Part shown: one piece after another, positions 10,984 to 20,376 of the stretch | Position numbering within the stretch: the first letter of the stretch is position 1 | Layout: each line of letters starts with the position of its first letter | From: Cellvibrio sp. pealriver | Lineage (GTDB): Bacteria; Pseudomonadota; Gammaproteobacteria; Pseudomonadales; Cellvibrionaceae | NCBI RefSeq assembly: GCF_001183545.1 | Contig: NZ_KQ236688.1 | Location: 62,001-126,000 of the forward strand | Reading direction: 5' to 3' | DNA length: 64,000 nucleotides | The notes under the pieces: generated by a model | Seen by the model: only the letters and a program-made list of their open reading frames with translations | Told to the model about the DNA's origin: nothing | The model's database searches: none | Position numbers and translations under genes: made by a program

Positions 10984-11718
10984 TTATTGAGTTGTTAAAT
11001 AATAAAGCGCGTTGTTTTGGAATCCGCGTTGGTTTTCTTCGCGGAAATTTTTGCAATAGTCATCATCAGTGACAGGGTCTGCTTCACCCAATTCAATCTC
11101 TACCGATGCAAAAGGGTAGCGATTGGATTTACTTAAGGGATGAGGGCATGCGTGCATCACCACTAATGTGTCCATTTCAAAACGCAAGGTGACGCTATTG
11201 CCAGCGCATTGGTTTTTGGTGTCGAGTTGAATATTGCCATGGTCATCGGCAATGACTTTGCTAAACCAATTAATATTGGATGCCATATCGGCGCGGCCTA
11301 GGCCGTATTTGGCCAGCTCTACCAAAAATGCATCATAGCCATTTTGAAACCATTGATTGCGATGGCTTTGGTAGTCGCGCTTGCCCCATTGTTTTTCAAC
11401 CTGCTCTGCAGTGCTGTTGCCGCAAATGGTATCGTGCCAATTACCTTCGCCGTTGGCAGAATAATCTTCCACAATCGATGCAAAAATGCGCCCCATATCG
11501 GAATACAAACAATTGCCGCGTTGCAATTTAAACGTATGCTGGCATTTCAGTGTGTCCGGTGCGTTATAACGCTCTAATAAATTACGTGGGTTGTAAAACA
11601 GCATGCCCACATTGGCACCGCCTTCCAGGTCCGTAATTTTCATCAAACTTCCGCGGCGCATTTCCAATGACCAATGGCCATTGCCGGGCAGGGTTGTGGT
11701 GTACAGCATTTTGCTCAT
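10984..11718 (-). CDS. Urea carboxylase-associated protein 2 type (DUF1989; carboxyguanidine deiminase subunit)
   Basis: A 244-residue paralogue of the neighbouring DUF1989 protein, fitting the longer TIGR03425-type member. It would form the second subunit of carboxyguanidine deiminase. It has conserved Cys/His positions (DTICGNSTAEQVEKQWG and MHACPHPLSKS) matching those of its partner. The gene starts three bases after the stop of the ABC ATPase gene, so translation is probably coupled. It is separated from the other subunit gene by the 137-bp palindromic element. Confidence 0.82.
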   Translation of the reverse strand: MSKMLYTTTLPGNGHWSLEMRRGSLMKITDLEGGANVGMLFYNPRNLLERYNAPDTLKCQHTFKLQRGNCLYSDMGRIFASIVEDYSANGEGNWHDTICGNSTAEQVEKQWGKRDYQSHRNQWFQNGYDAFLVELAKYGLGRADMASNINWFSKVIADDHGNIQLDTKNQCAGNSVTLRFEMDTLVVMHACPHPLSKSNRYPFASVEIELGEADPVTDDDYCKNFREENQRGFQNNALYYLTTQ

Positions 11719-11721
11719 GGT

Positions 11722-12552
11722 TTAAAAATCCTGTATTTCTTGTGCAACAGTTTTTAATTCAGGTGGAACTTGTGTGTTATTGCGCGTAACCGGCAAATCA
11801 TAGGTAATACTTGCACCGTATGCGGTGGGTGCTTGATTATCCCGGCGCAACTTATCGAACACCCACAAACGTGTTCCTAAATAAAATCCTTCGCTTAAAT
11901 CATGCGTCACCATAAAAATAGTGAGATTATGTTTGCGCCACAGCTCCAAAATTAATTGGTGCATGTCCGCACGTATGCCGGGGTCTAATGCGCCGAACGG
12001 TTCGTCAAGTAATAAAATGCGTGGTTGGCGGATAAGCGCCTGTGCGATAGCCAAACGTTGTTTCATTCCACCGGATAATTCGTGAGGGTAGCGATGGGTT
12101 GCCTGTGTTAACCCTACCGATTCCAGTAATGCTTTTGCCTCTTCAACAACCGCTTTCTTTTTGCTGCCAAACAATTTACCCAGCAGCGGTGAGTGTTCGA
12201 ATTCACGCGCGATGATGACGTTTTCCAATACCGTTAAATGCGGGAATACAGAATATTGTTGAAACACGATGCCGCGGGACTGATCCGGTTCATCGGGAAT
12301 CGGTTTTCCATCCAGTAATAGTTCGCCAGAGCTGGGGGATTCCATGCCCAATAACATTTTTAAAAAAGTACTTTTGCCGCAGCCGGATGTTCCAACCATG
12401 GTAATAAATTCGCCCGCGTTGACGCTGACATTCATGCGTTCCAGGACGATATTGTCACCGTATTTTTTCCACAGATTTTTTGCCTGGATCATGGGCATTT
12501 TTTTAGCTCTTTTTTCGTCAAGGATTGTTTTGTCAAAAGAAAGTATGGTCAT
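11722..12552 (-). CDS. ABC transporter ATP-binding protein (guanidine/urea-carboxylase-linked importer)
   Basis: A 276-residue ATPase of the nitrate/sulfonate/taurine importer class. Walker A is GTSGCGKST (54-62), the signature LSGGMKQR (159-166) and Walker B ILLLDEP (179-185). It sits at the membrane with the permease encoded ten bases upstream and energises uptake of the ligand captured by the binding protein. Substrate is inferred from the guanidine riboswitch and not from the protein itself. An internal ATG 18 codons in is an alternative start. Confidence 0.9.
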   Translation of the reverse strand: MTILSFDKTILDEKRAKKMPMIQAKNLWKKYGDNIVLERMNVSVNAGEFITMVGTSGCGKSTFLKMLLGMESPSSGELLLDGKPIPDEPDQSRGIVFQQYSVFPHLTVLENVIIAREFEHSPLLGKLFGSKKKAVVEEAKALLESVGLTQATHRYPHELSGGMKQRLAIAQALIRQPRILLLDEPFGALDPGIRADMHQLILELWRKHNLTIFMVTHDLSEGFYLGTRLWVFDKLRRDNQAPTAYGASITYDLPVTRNNTQVPPELKTVAQEIQDF

Positions 12553-12562
12553 ACACGTCTGC

Positions 12563-13384
12563 TTATTTTCCAGTGACGGGATGATGCCAGGGGAAACACA
12601 GGGTGCTGATTTTTGCCAGTAACCAATCCACTAAAAATGCCAGTAAGGTTATCCATGCAACGTAGGGCAGGATGACATCCATCGACATATAGCGACGGAC
12701 TAAAAAGATGCGATAGCCCAATCCATCTGTTGATGCGATGGCTTCAGCGGCGATCAAGAATAGCCAGCCAGCGCCAAGTGACAAACGCACTGCATTGATT
12801 AATCGCGGCAGTAATTGCGGCGTCAATACCCGCACAATTATTTGCCATGTGGATGCGCCAAGTGTTTGCGCTTTAACGAGTTGCTCAAGGGGGATTTCTT
12901 GCGTGCAGCGTTGGATATCGCGTGCAATAAACGGCGCTACACCAATTACAATTAAAGCGACTTTGGATACTTCACCCAAACCAAACACAATAAACAGCAC
13001 GGGCAGTAATGCCATCGGTGGCACAAGGGAGATGACGGTCAGCAGCGGCGATAAGGGGGAATGGATGCTGGGAATTGCGCCGGTCAATAAACCAATCGTA
13101 AAACCTAAGGTGGCTGCGATTAAAATGCCCAAACCCAAGCGATACAAACTGCTGAGCGTGTCTTGCCAAAAAACATATTCACCGCTGCGCTTGCTTGGTT
13201 CAAATGCAAGGTTACCCATTGCATCGCCCATTTGCGCAAAACTGGGCAACAGTTTGTCATTGGCATTTTCAGCGAGTCGTGCATCAGACCCGACAAGATA
13301 AACAACCAGTAATAGTGCAAACGGCAAAATCGCTAATAATAATTTGAGCGGTTTTGACGGCGTTAAATTAATAAGTCTCTTCAT
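12563..13384 (-). CDS. ABC transporter permease (guanidine/urea-carboxylase-linked importer)
   Basis: A 273-residue inner-membrane permease of the BPD-transport family with about six hydrophobic segments. The cytoplasmic coupling loop pattern (EAxxTLGAS...IxxPxxxP) appears as KAQTLGASTWQIIVRVLTPQLLPRLI around residues 167-192. It lies between the binding-protein and ATPase genes of the operon, the usual order for these NMT1/TauA-like importers. Confidence 0.9.
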   Translation of the reverse strand: MKRLINLTPSKPLKLLLAILPFALLLVVYLVGSDARLAENANDKLLPSFAQMGDAMGNLAFEPSKRSGEYVFWQDTLSSLYRLGLGILIAATLGFTIGLLTGAIPSIHSPLSPLLTVISLVPPMALLPVLFIVFGLGEVSKVALIVIGVAPFIARDIQRCTQEIPLEQLVKAQTLGASTWQIIVRVLTPQLLPRLINAVRLSLGAGWLFLIAAEAIASTDGLGYRIFLVRRYMSMDVILPYVAWITLLAFLVDWLLAKISTLCFPWHHPVTGK

Positions 13385-13469
13385 AGTGGTTCTGCATTAT
13401 GGTTTTTCGTTTTTTAATTTCTCCACACCCAAGCCTGACTTGGGTGTGGATGCAGTGAGGTAAAAATAA

Positions 13470-14531
13470 TTACAGTTTTTTATCGGCAGCCATTTGCATG
13501 TAGGTTGTGTCAAATCGCAGCTTCACGTTTTCTTTGTTGCCGTAAACGCCTTTGGGGCCTTCAACGCCGATGAATTCGGCATCGGGTGCACCTTCGCCCA
13601 GCAGGCCGTGGTCAAATGAAAATTCAGCGACTTTCTGCATGGTTTTCAACAGTGCATCACTGTTGACTAATTCCAATGCGGATTGCGGGGTGTAAAACAT
13701 TTTGGTGCTGGCAAGCTGCGCTTCAAAACCGGCAAGATCAGTTCCTGATGCAATTGCCATGGCTGTTTTTGCTTCAGTTGCGGCTTTGTTGGATGCGCTC
13801 ATCACGCCCATGATTTCGTACCAGGCTCCAACCAATGCTTTACCGAGCGCGGGATTCTTTTTGAGTGTTTCTGTGTTCACCACCATCAAATCCATAATTT
13901 CGCCGGGAATTTGCGATGAGTCGAATACCTTGGTGCTATTGGGTTGCGTGAGAATTTCGCTTAGCAGTGGATTCCAGGTAGTGACCGCTGTGACATCTTT
14001 CGTACCATAAACTGCAACCATATCGGCATCAGACGTGTTGACGACTTTGATGTCCGACTCTTTCAGCCCAACGGTTTCCAATCCGCGCGCCAGCAGGTAG
14101 TGGGATACGCTCAACTCCACCAAATTAACGCTTTGGCCTTTGATGTCTTTCAGGGTTTTGTTTGCGCCCTTGAGCACAACGCCATCGTTGCCGTTAGAGA
14201 AATCGCCCACGATCAGCGCAGTGGAATCCACGCCGCCCGCAGCGGGAATAGTCAGCGCATCCATATTGGTCATCACACAGCCATCGAACTGGCCTGCGGT
14301 GTATTGGTTGATAGATTCTATGTAGTCATTGATTTGGACGACTTCGATCTCGATGCCGTATTTTTTCGCCCACTTGTCTACGATTTTTTGTTCTGCAGCG
14401 TAACTCCAGGGCATCCAGCCAACATAAATAGACCAACAGACTTTGAATGGCTCTGCCGCACTGGCGACACCGGCAGACAACATGAGTGTAAGGGCGAGTA
14501 ATGGTTTTATAAGGCGGGAATGACGCAACAT
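13470..14531 (-). CDS. Periplasmic substrate-binding protein of urea-carboxylase-region ABC transporter
   Basis: First gene of the operon: a 353-residue binding protein with a signal peptide (basic start, hydrophobic core, cleavage near VASA-AEPF). It resembles NMT1/TauA-like proteins found beside urea/guanidine carboxylase (TIGR03427 type). It should capture the imported compound in the periplasm. The ATG at 14531 is chosen because a GGAGG stands seven bases upstream and the signal peptide follows directly; the in-frame ATG at 14597 lies just behind the riboswitch aptamer and would put 22 non-signal residues in front. Confidence 0.9.
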   Translation of the reverse strand: MLRHSRLIKPLLALTLMLSAGVASAAEPFKVCWSIYVGWMPWSYAAEQKIVDKWAKKYGIEIEVVQINDYIESINQYTAGQFDGCVMTNMDALTIPAAGGVDSTALIVGDFSNGNDGVVLKGANKTLKDIKGQSVNLVELSVSHYLLARGLETVGLKESDIKVVNTSDADMVAVYGTKDVTAVTTWNPLLSEILTQPNSTKVFDSSQIPGEIMDLMVVNTETLKKNPALGKALVGAWYEIMGVMSASNKAATEAKTAMAIASGTDLAGFEAQLASTKMFYTPQSALELVNSDALLKTMQKVAEFSFDHGLLGEGAPDAEFIGVEGPKGVYGNKENVKLRFDTTYMQMAADKKL

Positions 14532-14600
14532 GAACAACCTCCAGCGGTTTTGGTTACATAGGCGTAGCGTATGGGAGCACTCTGGCAGTGATGCCATTCA

Positions 14601-14769
14601 TCTCCCGGGCTTTTATCCCGCCGTGTAACCTCAAGGCACTACTAACTATTCCTAGTTAGAAGGGACACTGCGGGATTAAGCCCTTGGTGCTGCCTGCGAA
14701 GGTCGAAAACTCTCGGACCAGACATTGCGCTTTATTGCACGGAGCGGCGCAACCGGAACCCTAGTTCTC
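14601..14769 (-). ncRNA. Guanidine-I riboswitch (ykkC type)
   Basis: Read on the minus strand, the conserved ykkC blocks occur in order: CTAGGGTTCCGG (14764-14753), CTGGTCCGAGAG (14721-14710) and ACACGGCGGGATAAAAGCCC in the 3' part, ending GGGAGA at 14601. A variable hairpin lies between. This aptamer binds guanidinium and switches on downstream genes. It stands ~70 bases before the binding-protein start, so guanidine should induce the whole transporter-deiminase-carboxylase operon. I see no clear intrinsic terminator in the expression platform; control could act on the ribosome binding site at ~14540. Confidence 0.93.
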
Positions 14770-15189
14770 TATTACAAATTGTATGGAATAGCTAAAACCA
14801 CCCAGAGTGCGGATCAGTTATTACAGGTTGGTAATCGCAAATTGGGTGCCAATTTTTTAATGTGCTGATTTTGATAGGGTTTTGCAGACTTTAACGAGGA
14901 TGCTGGATTTAATGGTGCACTCTTATGTGGCATTTGCAGGGTGCATGAGGCTTTGTTTTGGTGCGGTGCGGCTTTTTGCAGCAAACTTCAGGGATCGTGC
15001 TATTTTTAATCAATCAATGGGCTAGTCGTTGTATTTTCTGGAAGAAATTTAACAAACTGTTAAGATTGTCGCTCAGGATCACCTGTACAGATATGATCTT
15101 TGCTCTCTAGAGCTGCAGGCCCTGACCCTGCCGTGGCAAAGCGTGCCGGCTGGTTGGAAAAGAAACAGGCGCTAGGGAGCATGAGAATC
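14770..15189. other. Intergenic region between divergent guanidine operon and DUF1631 gene
   Basis: About 420 bp without a gene I can support. It must hold the promoter of the guanidine operon (leftward) and of the second DUF1631 gene (rightward). In-frame codons upstream of 15190 extend an open frame to 15100 but without a better start signal. No RNA or repeat is evident. Confidence 0.5.
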
Positions 15190-17619
15190 ATGGAAAAATA
15201 CGGAATAATTATGCACAACTCAGGCTTACCAGGCTCTGATATTAACAAGACATCGACTTACTCTACGGTCGCTATGTCTGAGCAGCTGGTCATTCAATAT
15301 CTCAAGCAGTGCCGCGATGTAACGCGTGGTTTTGCGTATCGTGTTTTTCCCAATTTCTGGCGGCAATGGTGCAAGCAAGTGCTTGAAGTGGCTGAGGCTG
15401 CCAAGTCCAATAAAGAGCAGATAGCACTTTACGAAACCCAGAATTTGATGGCCGCAGTACAACAAGCTGCCGAGCAGGAATTTTGCCAGCATTTGGCAAA
15501 CGGTTTTGTTAAATTCAAGAACAAATCCCTCAATACCCTTACTGGCGAAGAGCGTTTCAGTGGCGATATTTTATCGCTGGTGGAACATTCTGATCTCGAA
15601 GAAACCATCGCAATCACGTCAATCACCCATCGTGCCGATAACTTTTTTGCCGAACAACTGTGGGCTATCCAACAGCGGTTGGCACTGTTGAACGACGGTG
15701 AAAAAATCGATGAGCGCGCCAACCCGGTCAGCCCGGTGCAGTTTTGCGAAGCCCTGCGCAAAGTGCTGAGCAGCCTTGATATCGATGTCAAAACCAAAAT
15801 CATTGGCTACAAGCTGTTTGACCAGGATGTGATTGGCATGCTGGACGGCTTGTACGATGAGCTGAATGATTATTTGGTACGCCAGAATTTGTTACCCAAT
15901 TTGCGCTTTGTTCCGGCGAGCGAGAAACCGGTCAAGGCCGAGGATGCAGTGCAGGATGATCCTTCCGAGCGCAATGAACAGCCGCCGCAGAATGAGCAGC
16001 AGGAAGATGTACAGCAGCTCCAGCGTCGTGCCAGCGATAAATTGCTCAGTGGTTCCCTGAACCCCAACGATATTCAATATCAAAACAGCCTGCTCAATGC
16101 GATCCGGTTGTTGCAGACGCATGTGACCCAGCAATTGCCTGCCATCCAGGCCGCGCAATTACTTGCCCAGCAGGTAGCAACAACACAAGAAACACAAACA
16201 ACGAATACTCCTGCTGTCGGTGCTACGCCAGCAACGCATGGTGTGCCTGCGGCGAACCTTCAGGTGTATACCCAGCCTCAATTGGTGAATGTGCTGGAGC
16301 AGCTGCAAACCCAGGCATTTACTGTCACCCAGCAAGCGCTGGCGGACCATGAATCTGGCCCTGTTCCGATTGCGCCGCAATCAGTCGCTGATGTTGGCCG
16401 CAAAATGATGGAGCAGATCGCCAGTGAAAATGAAAACGGCGCGGTAGAAGCGGGCGATATGCAGACAATCGATCTGGTCGGCATGCTGTTTGAGTACATG
16501 CTATCGGACGATCATTTGCCGGATTCGGTTAAAGCGCTACTGAGTTATTTGCATACGCCATTTTTGAAAATTGCGTTTATCGATAAAGGCTTTTTTGAGC
16601 AGCCTGAACATCCGGCGCGTGTGTTGTTAAATAGCCTTGCAGAAGCGGGTGTGCGCTGGGTCAGTAATGACGGTAGTGACCAATACGATATTTTTACCAA
16701 AATCAAAACCACTGTATTTCGCTTGCTGCAAGAATTTAAAAACGATGTGCGGATTTTTGCCGAGCTGCTGATTGAGTTTAATGCCTACACCCACAACGTG
16801 GCGCGCCGGCAAGAGTTGATGGAGCGCCGCGCATTGGAAAAAGCGCAAGGCGAAGAAAAACTGCGCGAGGCGAAAATCCAGGTCAATACCGAGGTACGTA
16901 GCCGCACTGACAACCGCGAAATGCCCTCGGCGATTTTGTTATTACTGTTGCAGCCCTGGTCAGATTATCTTTCGTTTGTGCTGCTGCGTTATGGTGACAA
17001 ATCAGAGAGCTGGAAACGTGCGTTGCAAGTAATTGATGATTTGCTGTGGTCGCTGGAACCCAAAACCCAGCAGGCCGATAAAGTCAAACAAATGGAGCTT
17101 CAGGATGGTTTGCATGCGGCGCTAGAGCGCGGTTTTGAAACCATCGGCTATGAGCAAGCCAAAGGCCGCAAATTATTGGATGCGGTTGTATCGCTGCAAC
17201 GTATGGCCTTGTTGAGCCGTAAAGCGGAACCCGCTCCGGCACCTATGCGCAGCAAGCTGGAATCTCTTGCTGCAGAAAAAGCGGGGCACTCAGTGGTTCA
17301 GTTGCAACCGGTATCGACTGAAGAAGCTAAAATTGTTGATAGCCTGAAAATGGTTGAGTTCGGTACCTGGTTTGAGTTTGATGGCGGCAAACGCCTTAAA
17401 GTGGCCTGGTATAACAAGAAGACCCAGCACTATATGTTGGTGGATCAGCAGGGGCGCAAAGTATCCCTTGCGGCAGGGCTGCAATTGGCGCGCGATATGC
17501 TCGCCGGACGTGCGCGCATTATTGCGGGCAGCACCAAGCCTTTCTTCGAGCGCGCGCTGGAGAATATCTATCACACCCTCAATGAGCGGGCAGATACTCT
17601 TAAGGCAGGTAATTCATGA
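15190..17619 (+). CDS. DUF1631 family protein (paralogue 2)
   Basis: An ~809-residue helical protein of the same family as the product of 3736-6348. Shared blocks are the central MLFEYMLSDDHLPDSVKALLSYLHTPFLKIAFIDKGFF segment and a C-terminal barrel-like domain starting GTWFEF. A Gln/Glu-rich variable stretch lies in the first half and a charged helical stretch (EKAQGEEKLREAKIQ) in the second. Start is uncertain: ATGs at 15190 and 15211 are plausible, and 15190 is chosen for a GGAG ten bases upstream; the frame is open back to 15100. The TGA overlaps the ATG of the PilZ gene, so the two are translationally coupled. That suggests a link to cyclic-di-GMP signalling or surface behaviour. Confidence 0.78.
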   Translation: MEKYGIIMHNSGLPGSDINKTSTYSTVAMSEQLVIQYLKQCRDVTRGFAYRVFPNFWRQWCKQVLEVAEAAKSNKEQIALYETQNLMAAVQQAAEQEFCQHLANGFVKFKNKSLNTLTGEERFSGDILSLVEHSDLEETIAITSITHRADNFFAEQLWAIQQRLALLNDGEKIDERANPVSPVQFCEALRKVLSSLDIDVKTKIIGYKLFDQDVIGMLDGLYDELNDYLVRQNLLPNLRFVPASEKPVKAEDAVQDDPSERNEQPPQNEQQEDVQQLQRRASDKLLSGSLNPNDIQYQNSLLNAIRLLQTHVTQQLPAIQAAQLLAQQVATTQETQTTNTPAVGATPATHGVPAANLQVYTQPQLVNVLEQLQTQAFTVTQQALADHESGPVPIAPQSVADVGRKMMEQIASENENGAVEAGDMQTIDLVGMLFEYMLSDDHLPDSVKALLSYLHTPFLKIAFIDKGFFEQPEHPARVLLNSLAEAGVRWVSNDGSDQYDIFTKIKTTVFRLLQEFKNDVRIFAELLIEFNAYTHNVARRQELMERRALEKAQGEEKLREAKIQVNTEVRSRTDNREMPSAILLLLLQPWSDYLSFVLLRYGDKSESWKRALQVIDDLLWSLEPKTQQADKVKQMELQDGLHAALERGFETIGYEQAKGRKLLDAVVSLQRMALLSRKAEPAPAPMRSKLESLAAEKAGHSVVQLQPVSTEEAKIVDSLKMVEFGTWFEFDGGKRLKVAWYNKKTQHYMLVDQQGRKVSLAAGLQLARDMLAGRARIIAGSTKPFFERALENIYHTLNERADTLKAGNS

Positions 17620-17978
17620 CCCATAACTGTTCACGCGAACACGATAGGGAGTTAGAGCGCCACACGATTAATGGCGATGTTGATGTGTATGACGGCCTGC
17701 GCGATCTCTACGTTGGCCGTCTGGTGAATATCCACACTCAGGGGTTGATGCTGATGGGCGATATGGCGCTGGATGAAGACCGTATCTATACCCTCGACCT
17801 GCATTTGCCTGAACCTGTGAATGGGCAATTGGTTATCCAGTTGGGTGCAGATTGTCTTTGGACTCGGGAGGCGGATCTGACGGGGAAGCACTGGATTGGT
17901 TTTTCCATTATTGATGCATCCCCGCAGTCGATTGAATCTATACGTGCATTGGTTCAGTTGTTAGGCGAAGCCTACTAA
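17616..17978 (+). CDS. PilZ domain protein (probable c-di-GMP receptor)
   Basis: A 120-residue single-domain protein. The c-di-GMP-binding motifs of PilZ are recognisable: R11-x-x-x-R15 (RELER) near the N terminus and N38-I-H-T-Q-G43 in place of the usual D/N-x-S-x-x-G, with His where Ser is usual, so binding may be altered. It starts inside the stop codon of the DUF1631 gene (ATGA overlap), pointing to stoichiometric or functional coupling. It converges on the phospholipase gene. Confidence 0.82.
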   Translation: MTHNCSREHDRELERHTINGDVDVYDGLRDLYVGRLVNIHTQGLMLMGDMALDEDRIYTLDLHLPEPVNGQLVIQLGADCLWTREADLTGKHWIGFSIIDASPQSIESIRALVQLLGEAY

Positions 17979-17990
17979 TTAAAAATAAAT

Positions 17991-19106
17991 TTAAAATAAA
18001 TCGGTAAACACAATGCCAAGTGAGAACACTTCCATATCGGCATTGTAATCAATCAGGCTATGGCCATAGCCGTTAAAATACTTCACTTGTCCTCGCAAAT
18101 TGGTACTCACTGGAAAACTCCAGCCAAGCTCCATGGCCCCTTTGTTGTCTGCATCAAAATTATTGCGCAGCATAATATTAAAAATGTTGTTTCCTTTTTC
18201 GTAAGCGCCGTTAAATTCAAAACGCCCCATGTAGTGAGAAATATCGGGGTTGTCATCGCCATCGGGATCACCGGGGTACTCTTGCTCCGGCTCTGGAATT
18301 CGATACCAGGGGCTGAGCGCAAACACAAATCTACCGCGCTCGAATACGCTATTCATCATAATTCTATTCCAGCTACGCGATTGAATCCCGCCTTTGCCAT
18401 TGGACTGATGGTTGAGCGCAAATTCATTCAGTACGTTTCTGAATCCGAAAATTTCCCAATCATTGGTAAAGCTCAATAAAAGTTCTGGTTGATGATCGGT
18501 CTCACGAAATGGCGCTGAATCTTCATCGCTGTAAATTTGCCAAAACGAATGATTGGTGTATCCCATATAGAGATGCCCGTTATCATCAAACAGATTTTCG
18601 TAAATCAGGATTTTGGTGCTGAACTGGAATTCAGCTTCGGCATGTTTTAAATCGACGAGCGCTTTTTCTTCGTTGGTATTTGTTTCGCTGCCAGTTGCTT
18701 CACTCAAATAGGGCGCAGTATTCGGGCGGCTGCTGTAGCTGAGTGGCGAAAAATAATTGCGTTTGTGCGGAGTCAGAATAAATCGGTTGGAGCGGTTTAA
18801 AGCCTCCATTGTCATGCGCCGATTCAGCAAGCGGCCTTCGGGATTGGTCTCTTGTGGTTGCCCTGTTGCGACGGTTTCTTCTTCCAGTGTGGGCACGCCG
18901 GATGCGTGGTTTTGCAAGTAAAGTTCGCGGCAGGCAGCGCGCAGCTCGGCAATCGTCATGCTTTCATCAGCTGTGGTCACCGATGATTGCAAGCAAGTAT
19001 TGATTGCCTCAGCAGTGGGTTCTTGCGGTGCCGCAAGTGCGTAATGCGCGAAGAAAAAGAGTGTGCACGGGATGAGTAGAACAGCAGGTAATCGAAAAGA
19101 TCGCAT
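17991..19106 (-). CDS. pldA: Outer-membrane phospholipase A (OMPLA)
   Basis: A 371-residue outer-membrane beta-barrel phospholipase. A signal peptide is followed by a ~100-residue N-terminal extension with paired Cys and then the barrel. The active-site stretch NHQSNG...SRSWNR is the OMPLA signature (catalytic His and Ser, with the downstream Asn region), and the chain ends in Phe, as outer-membrane barrels do. It hydrolyses phospholipids in a disturbed outer membrane. The ATG at 19106 has AGGA seven bases upstream and starts the signal peptide; the frame stays open for 21 codons upstream. Confidence 0.92.
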   Translation of the reverse strand: MRSFRLPAVLLIPCTLFFFAHYALAAPQEPTAEAINTCLQSSVTTADESMTIAELRAACRELYLQNHASGVPTLEEETVATGQPQETNPEGRLLNRRMTMEALNRSNRFILTPHKRNYFSPLSYSSRPNTAPYLSEATGSETNTNEEKALVDLKHAEAEFQFSTKILIYENLFDDNGHLYMGYTNHSFWQIYSDEDSAPFRETDHQPELLLSFTNDWEIFGFRNVLNEFALNHQSNGKGGIQSRSWNRIMMNSVFERGRFVFALSPWYRIPEPEQEYPGDPDGDDNPDISHYMGRFEFNGAYEKGNNIFNIMLRNNFDADNKGAMELGWSFPVSTNLRGQVKYFNGYGHSLIDYNADMEVFSLGIVFTDLF

Positions 19107-19199
19107 TGGACATCCTGATAGCGCTGGTGATTGTTGATGGCATTGTAAGTCGTCAACACCCGGAGGCAAGCTATCTGTTTGTTATTCCTGTGCTGCTTT

Positions 19200-20213
19200 T
19201 CAATAAGATTGCACCCACACCTCAATATCTTGCTCGTGCCATTGTGTTAGCAGCTGTACACCTTCATCGACCACTTTGAGGTACACATCAATAATATCGG
19301 TTGCCAGACTGAACAAACGGCTACTGTCCGCATTGATTTGGTGAGGGTTGACGACATCGCTCTCCACCATGGACAGCAAAAACTCCAGTTTGATTTCATA
19401 ACTTTTCAGCTGGCTGAGCAGGCTCAGGTCGCTATCCAATAATCCTTCAAGGCGTTTGGTCTGGTGACGCAACTTTTCGTTATTGACCCGGGTGCATTGG
19501 ATGACGTACCGCAGCTTGCTGGCAAAATCTTTATCGCAATAGCCCAGTGCCGAGGCGTAGGTCGCCAGTGCACGGATACGGCCGATTTGCTCGGCAACGG
19601 CGGGCATCAAGCGGGTAGCAAAATGCAGCACTTCAAGGTACTTGAAGCGATTGGGATAGAGGGCTTCATCGGCATGGATAACCTTGGGTTCCTGCATTTC
19701 CGGCATGGATTGGGAGGTGGGTTGCTCAAGTTGCTTGCCCAAAGCAGCCACCATACTCAGTAACTGCTCAATCAGATGACAATGCAATTCATAGTTGTCG
19801 ATGACGCTGTCTTCCTGCCAGTCGCGGCTGATGGTGAGCCAGGCGTTTGCCAGATTTTCCTGATCGCGCGGGCTCAATAATTCGGAGCTGCGCGCAGAGA
19901 AGGCTTGCAGCAATTCCAACCGGCGCTCCAGCTGGATCTGCAAATGCGCCAGCTCATCGCGAAATTGCTCGTTCCCTCCCAGTGTGCCCATGGTCATACC
20001 GCGATGACGTTGCACCGCCTTGATCATATGGATGAGTTGCTTGGCGAGGGTCAGGGCATCGAGCCGCTGGTGATAAAGGTCACAGAAGTGTGCAAACTGG
20101 CTTGAACCTTTGCCGCGAGATGGTGCAACCAGGGTTGCCCCCTGTCTGTTGATGGTGCTTGTGGCCATGTTTAACTCTACTCCGAAGTCTGGAAACCGTT
20201 GATGGGGCTGCAT
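19200..20213 (-). CDS. NIT-like (nitrate/nitrite-sensing-type) helical protein
   Basis: A 337-residue all-helical protein without signal peptide or membrane segment. The segment MIKAVQRHRGMTMGTLGGNEQF resembles the QRxRG signature helix of NIT sensor domains, but the transmembrane and output domains of normal NIT receptors are absent. Such stand-alone proteins are known only as predicted sensors. The start at 20213 is supported by an AGGAG nine bases upstream; an ATG 15 codons downstream has a weaker site. Function is not established. Confidence 0.65.
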   Translation of the reverse strand: MQPHQRFPDFGVELNMATSTINRQGATLVAPSRGKGSSQFAHFCDLYHQRLDALTLAKQLIHMIKAVQRHRGMTMGTLGGNEQFRDELAHLQIQLERRLELLQAFSARSSELLSPRDQENLANAWLTISRDWQEDSVIDNYELHCHLIEQLLSMVAALGKQLEQPTSQSMPEMQEPKVIHADEALYPNRFKYLEVLHFATRLMPAVAEQIGRIRALATYASALGYCDKDFASKLRYVIQCTRVNNEKLRHQTKRLEGLLDSDLSLLSQLKSYEIKLEFLLSMVESDVVNPHQINADSSRLFSLATDIIDVYLKVVDEGVQLLTQWHEQDIEVWVQSY

Positions 20214-20376
20214 CTAACCTGTCTCCTAATAGGGAATGACACAAATTGCAGTCTTTACAGCAACTGCTATGCCATATCCCCTGCCGTAAATTCTAATAGG
20301 CATCGTGTGTAGCTCAATATATGATTAATGCGACTTAATTGGGCTGATAATACAAAAAGAGATCGGAGTAGATGCC

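Noticed and set aside
6440..14531. Plain urea degradation operon
   Set aside because: The guanidine-I riboswitch and the paired DUF1989 proteins fit the guanidine carboxylase pathway better, and no allophanate hydrolase gene is present.
14532..14597. Upstream start of the binding protein
   Set aside because: It would place the start just behind the riboswitch aptamer and add 22 residues in front of a good signal peptide; GGAGG supports 14531.
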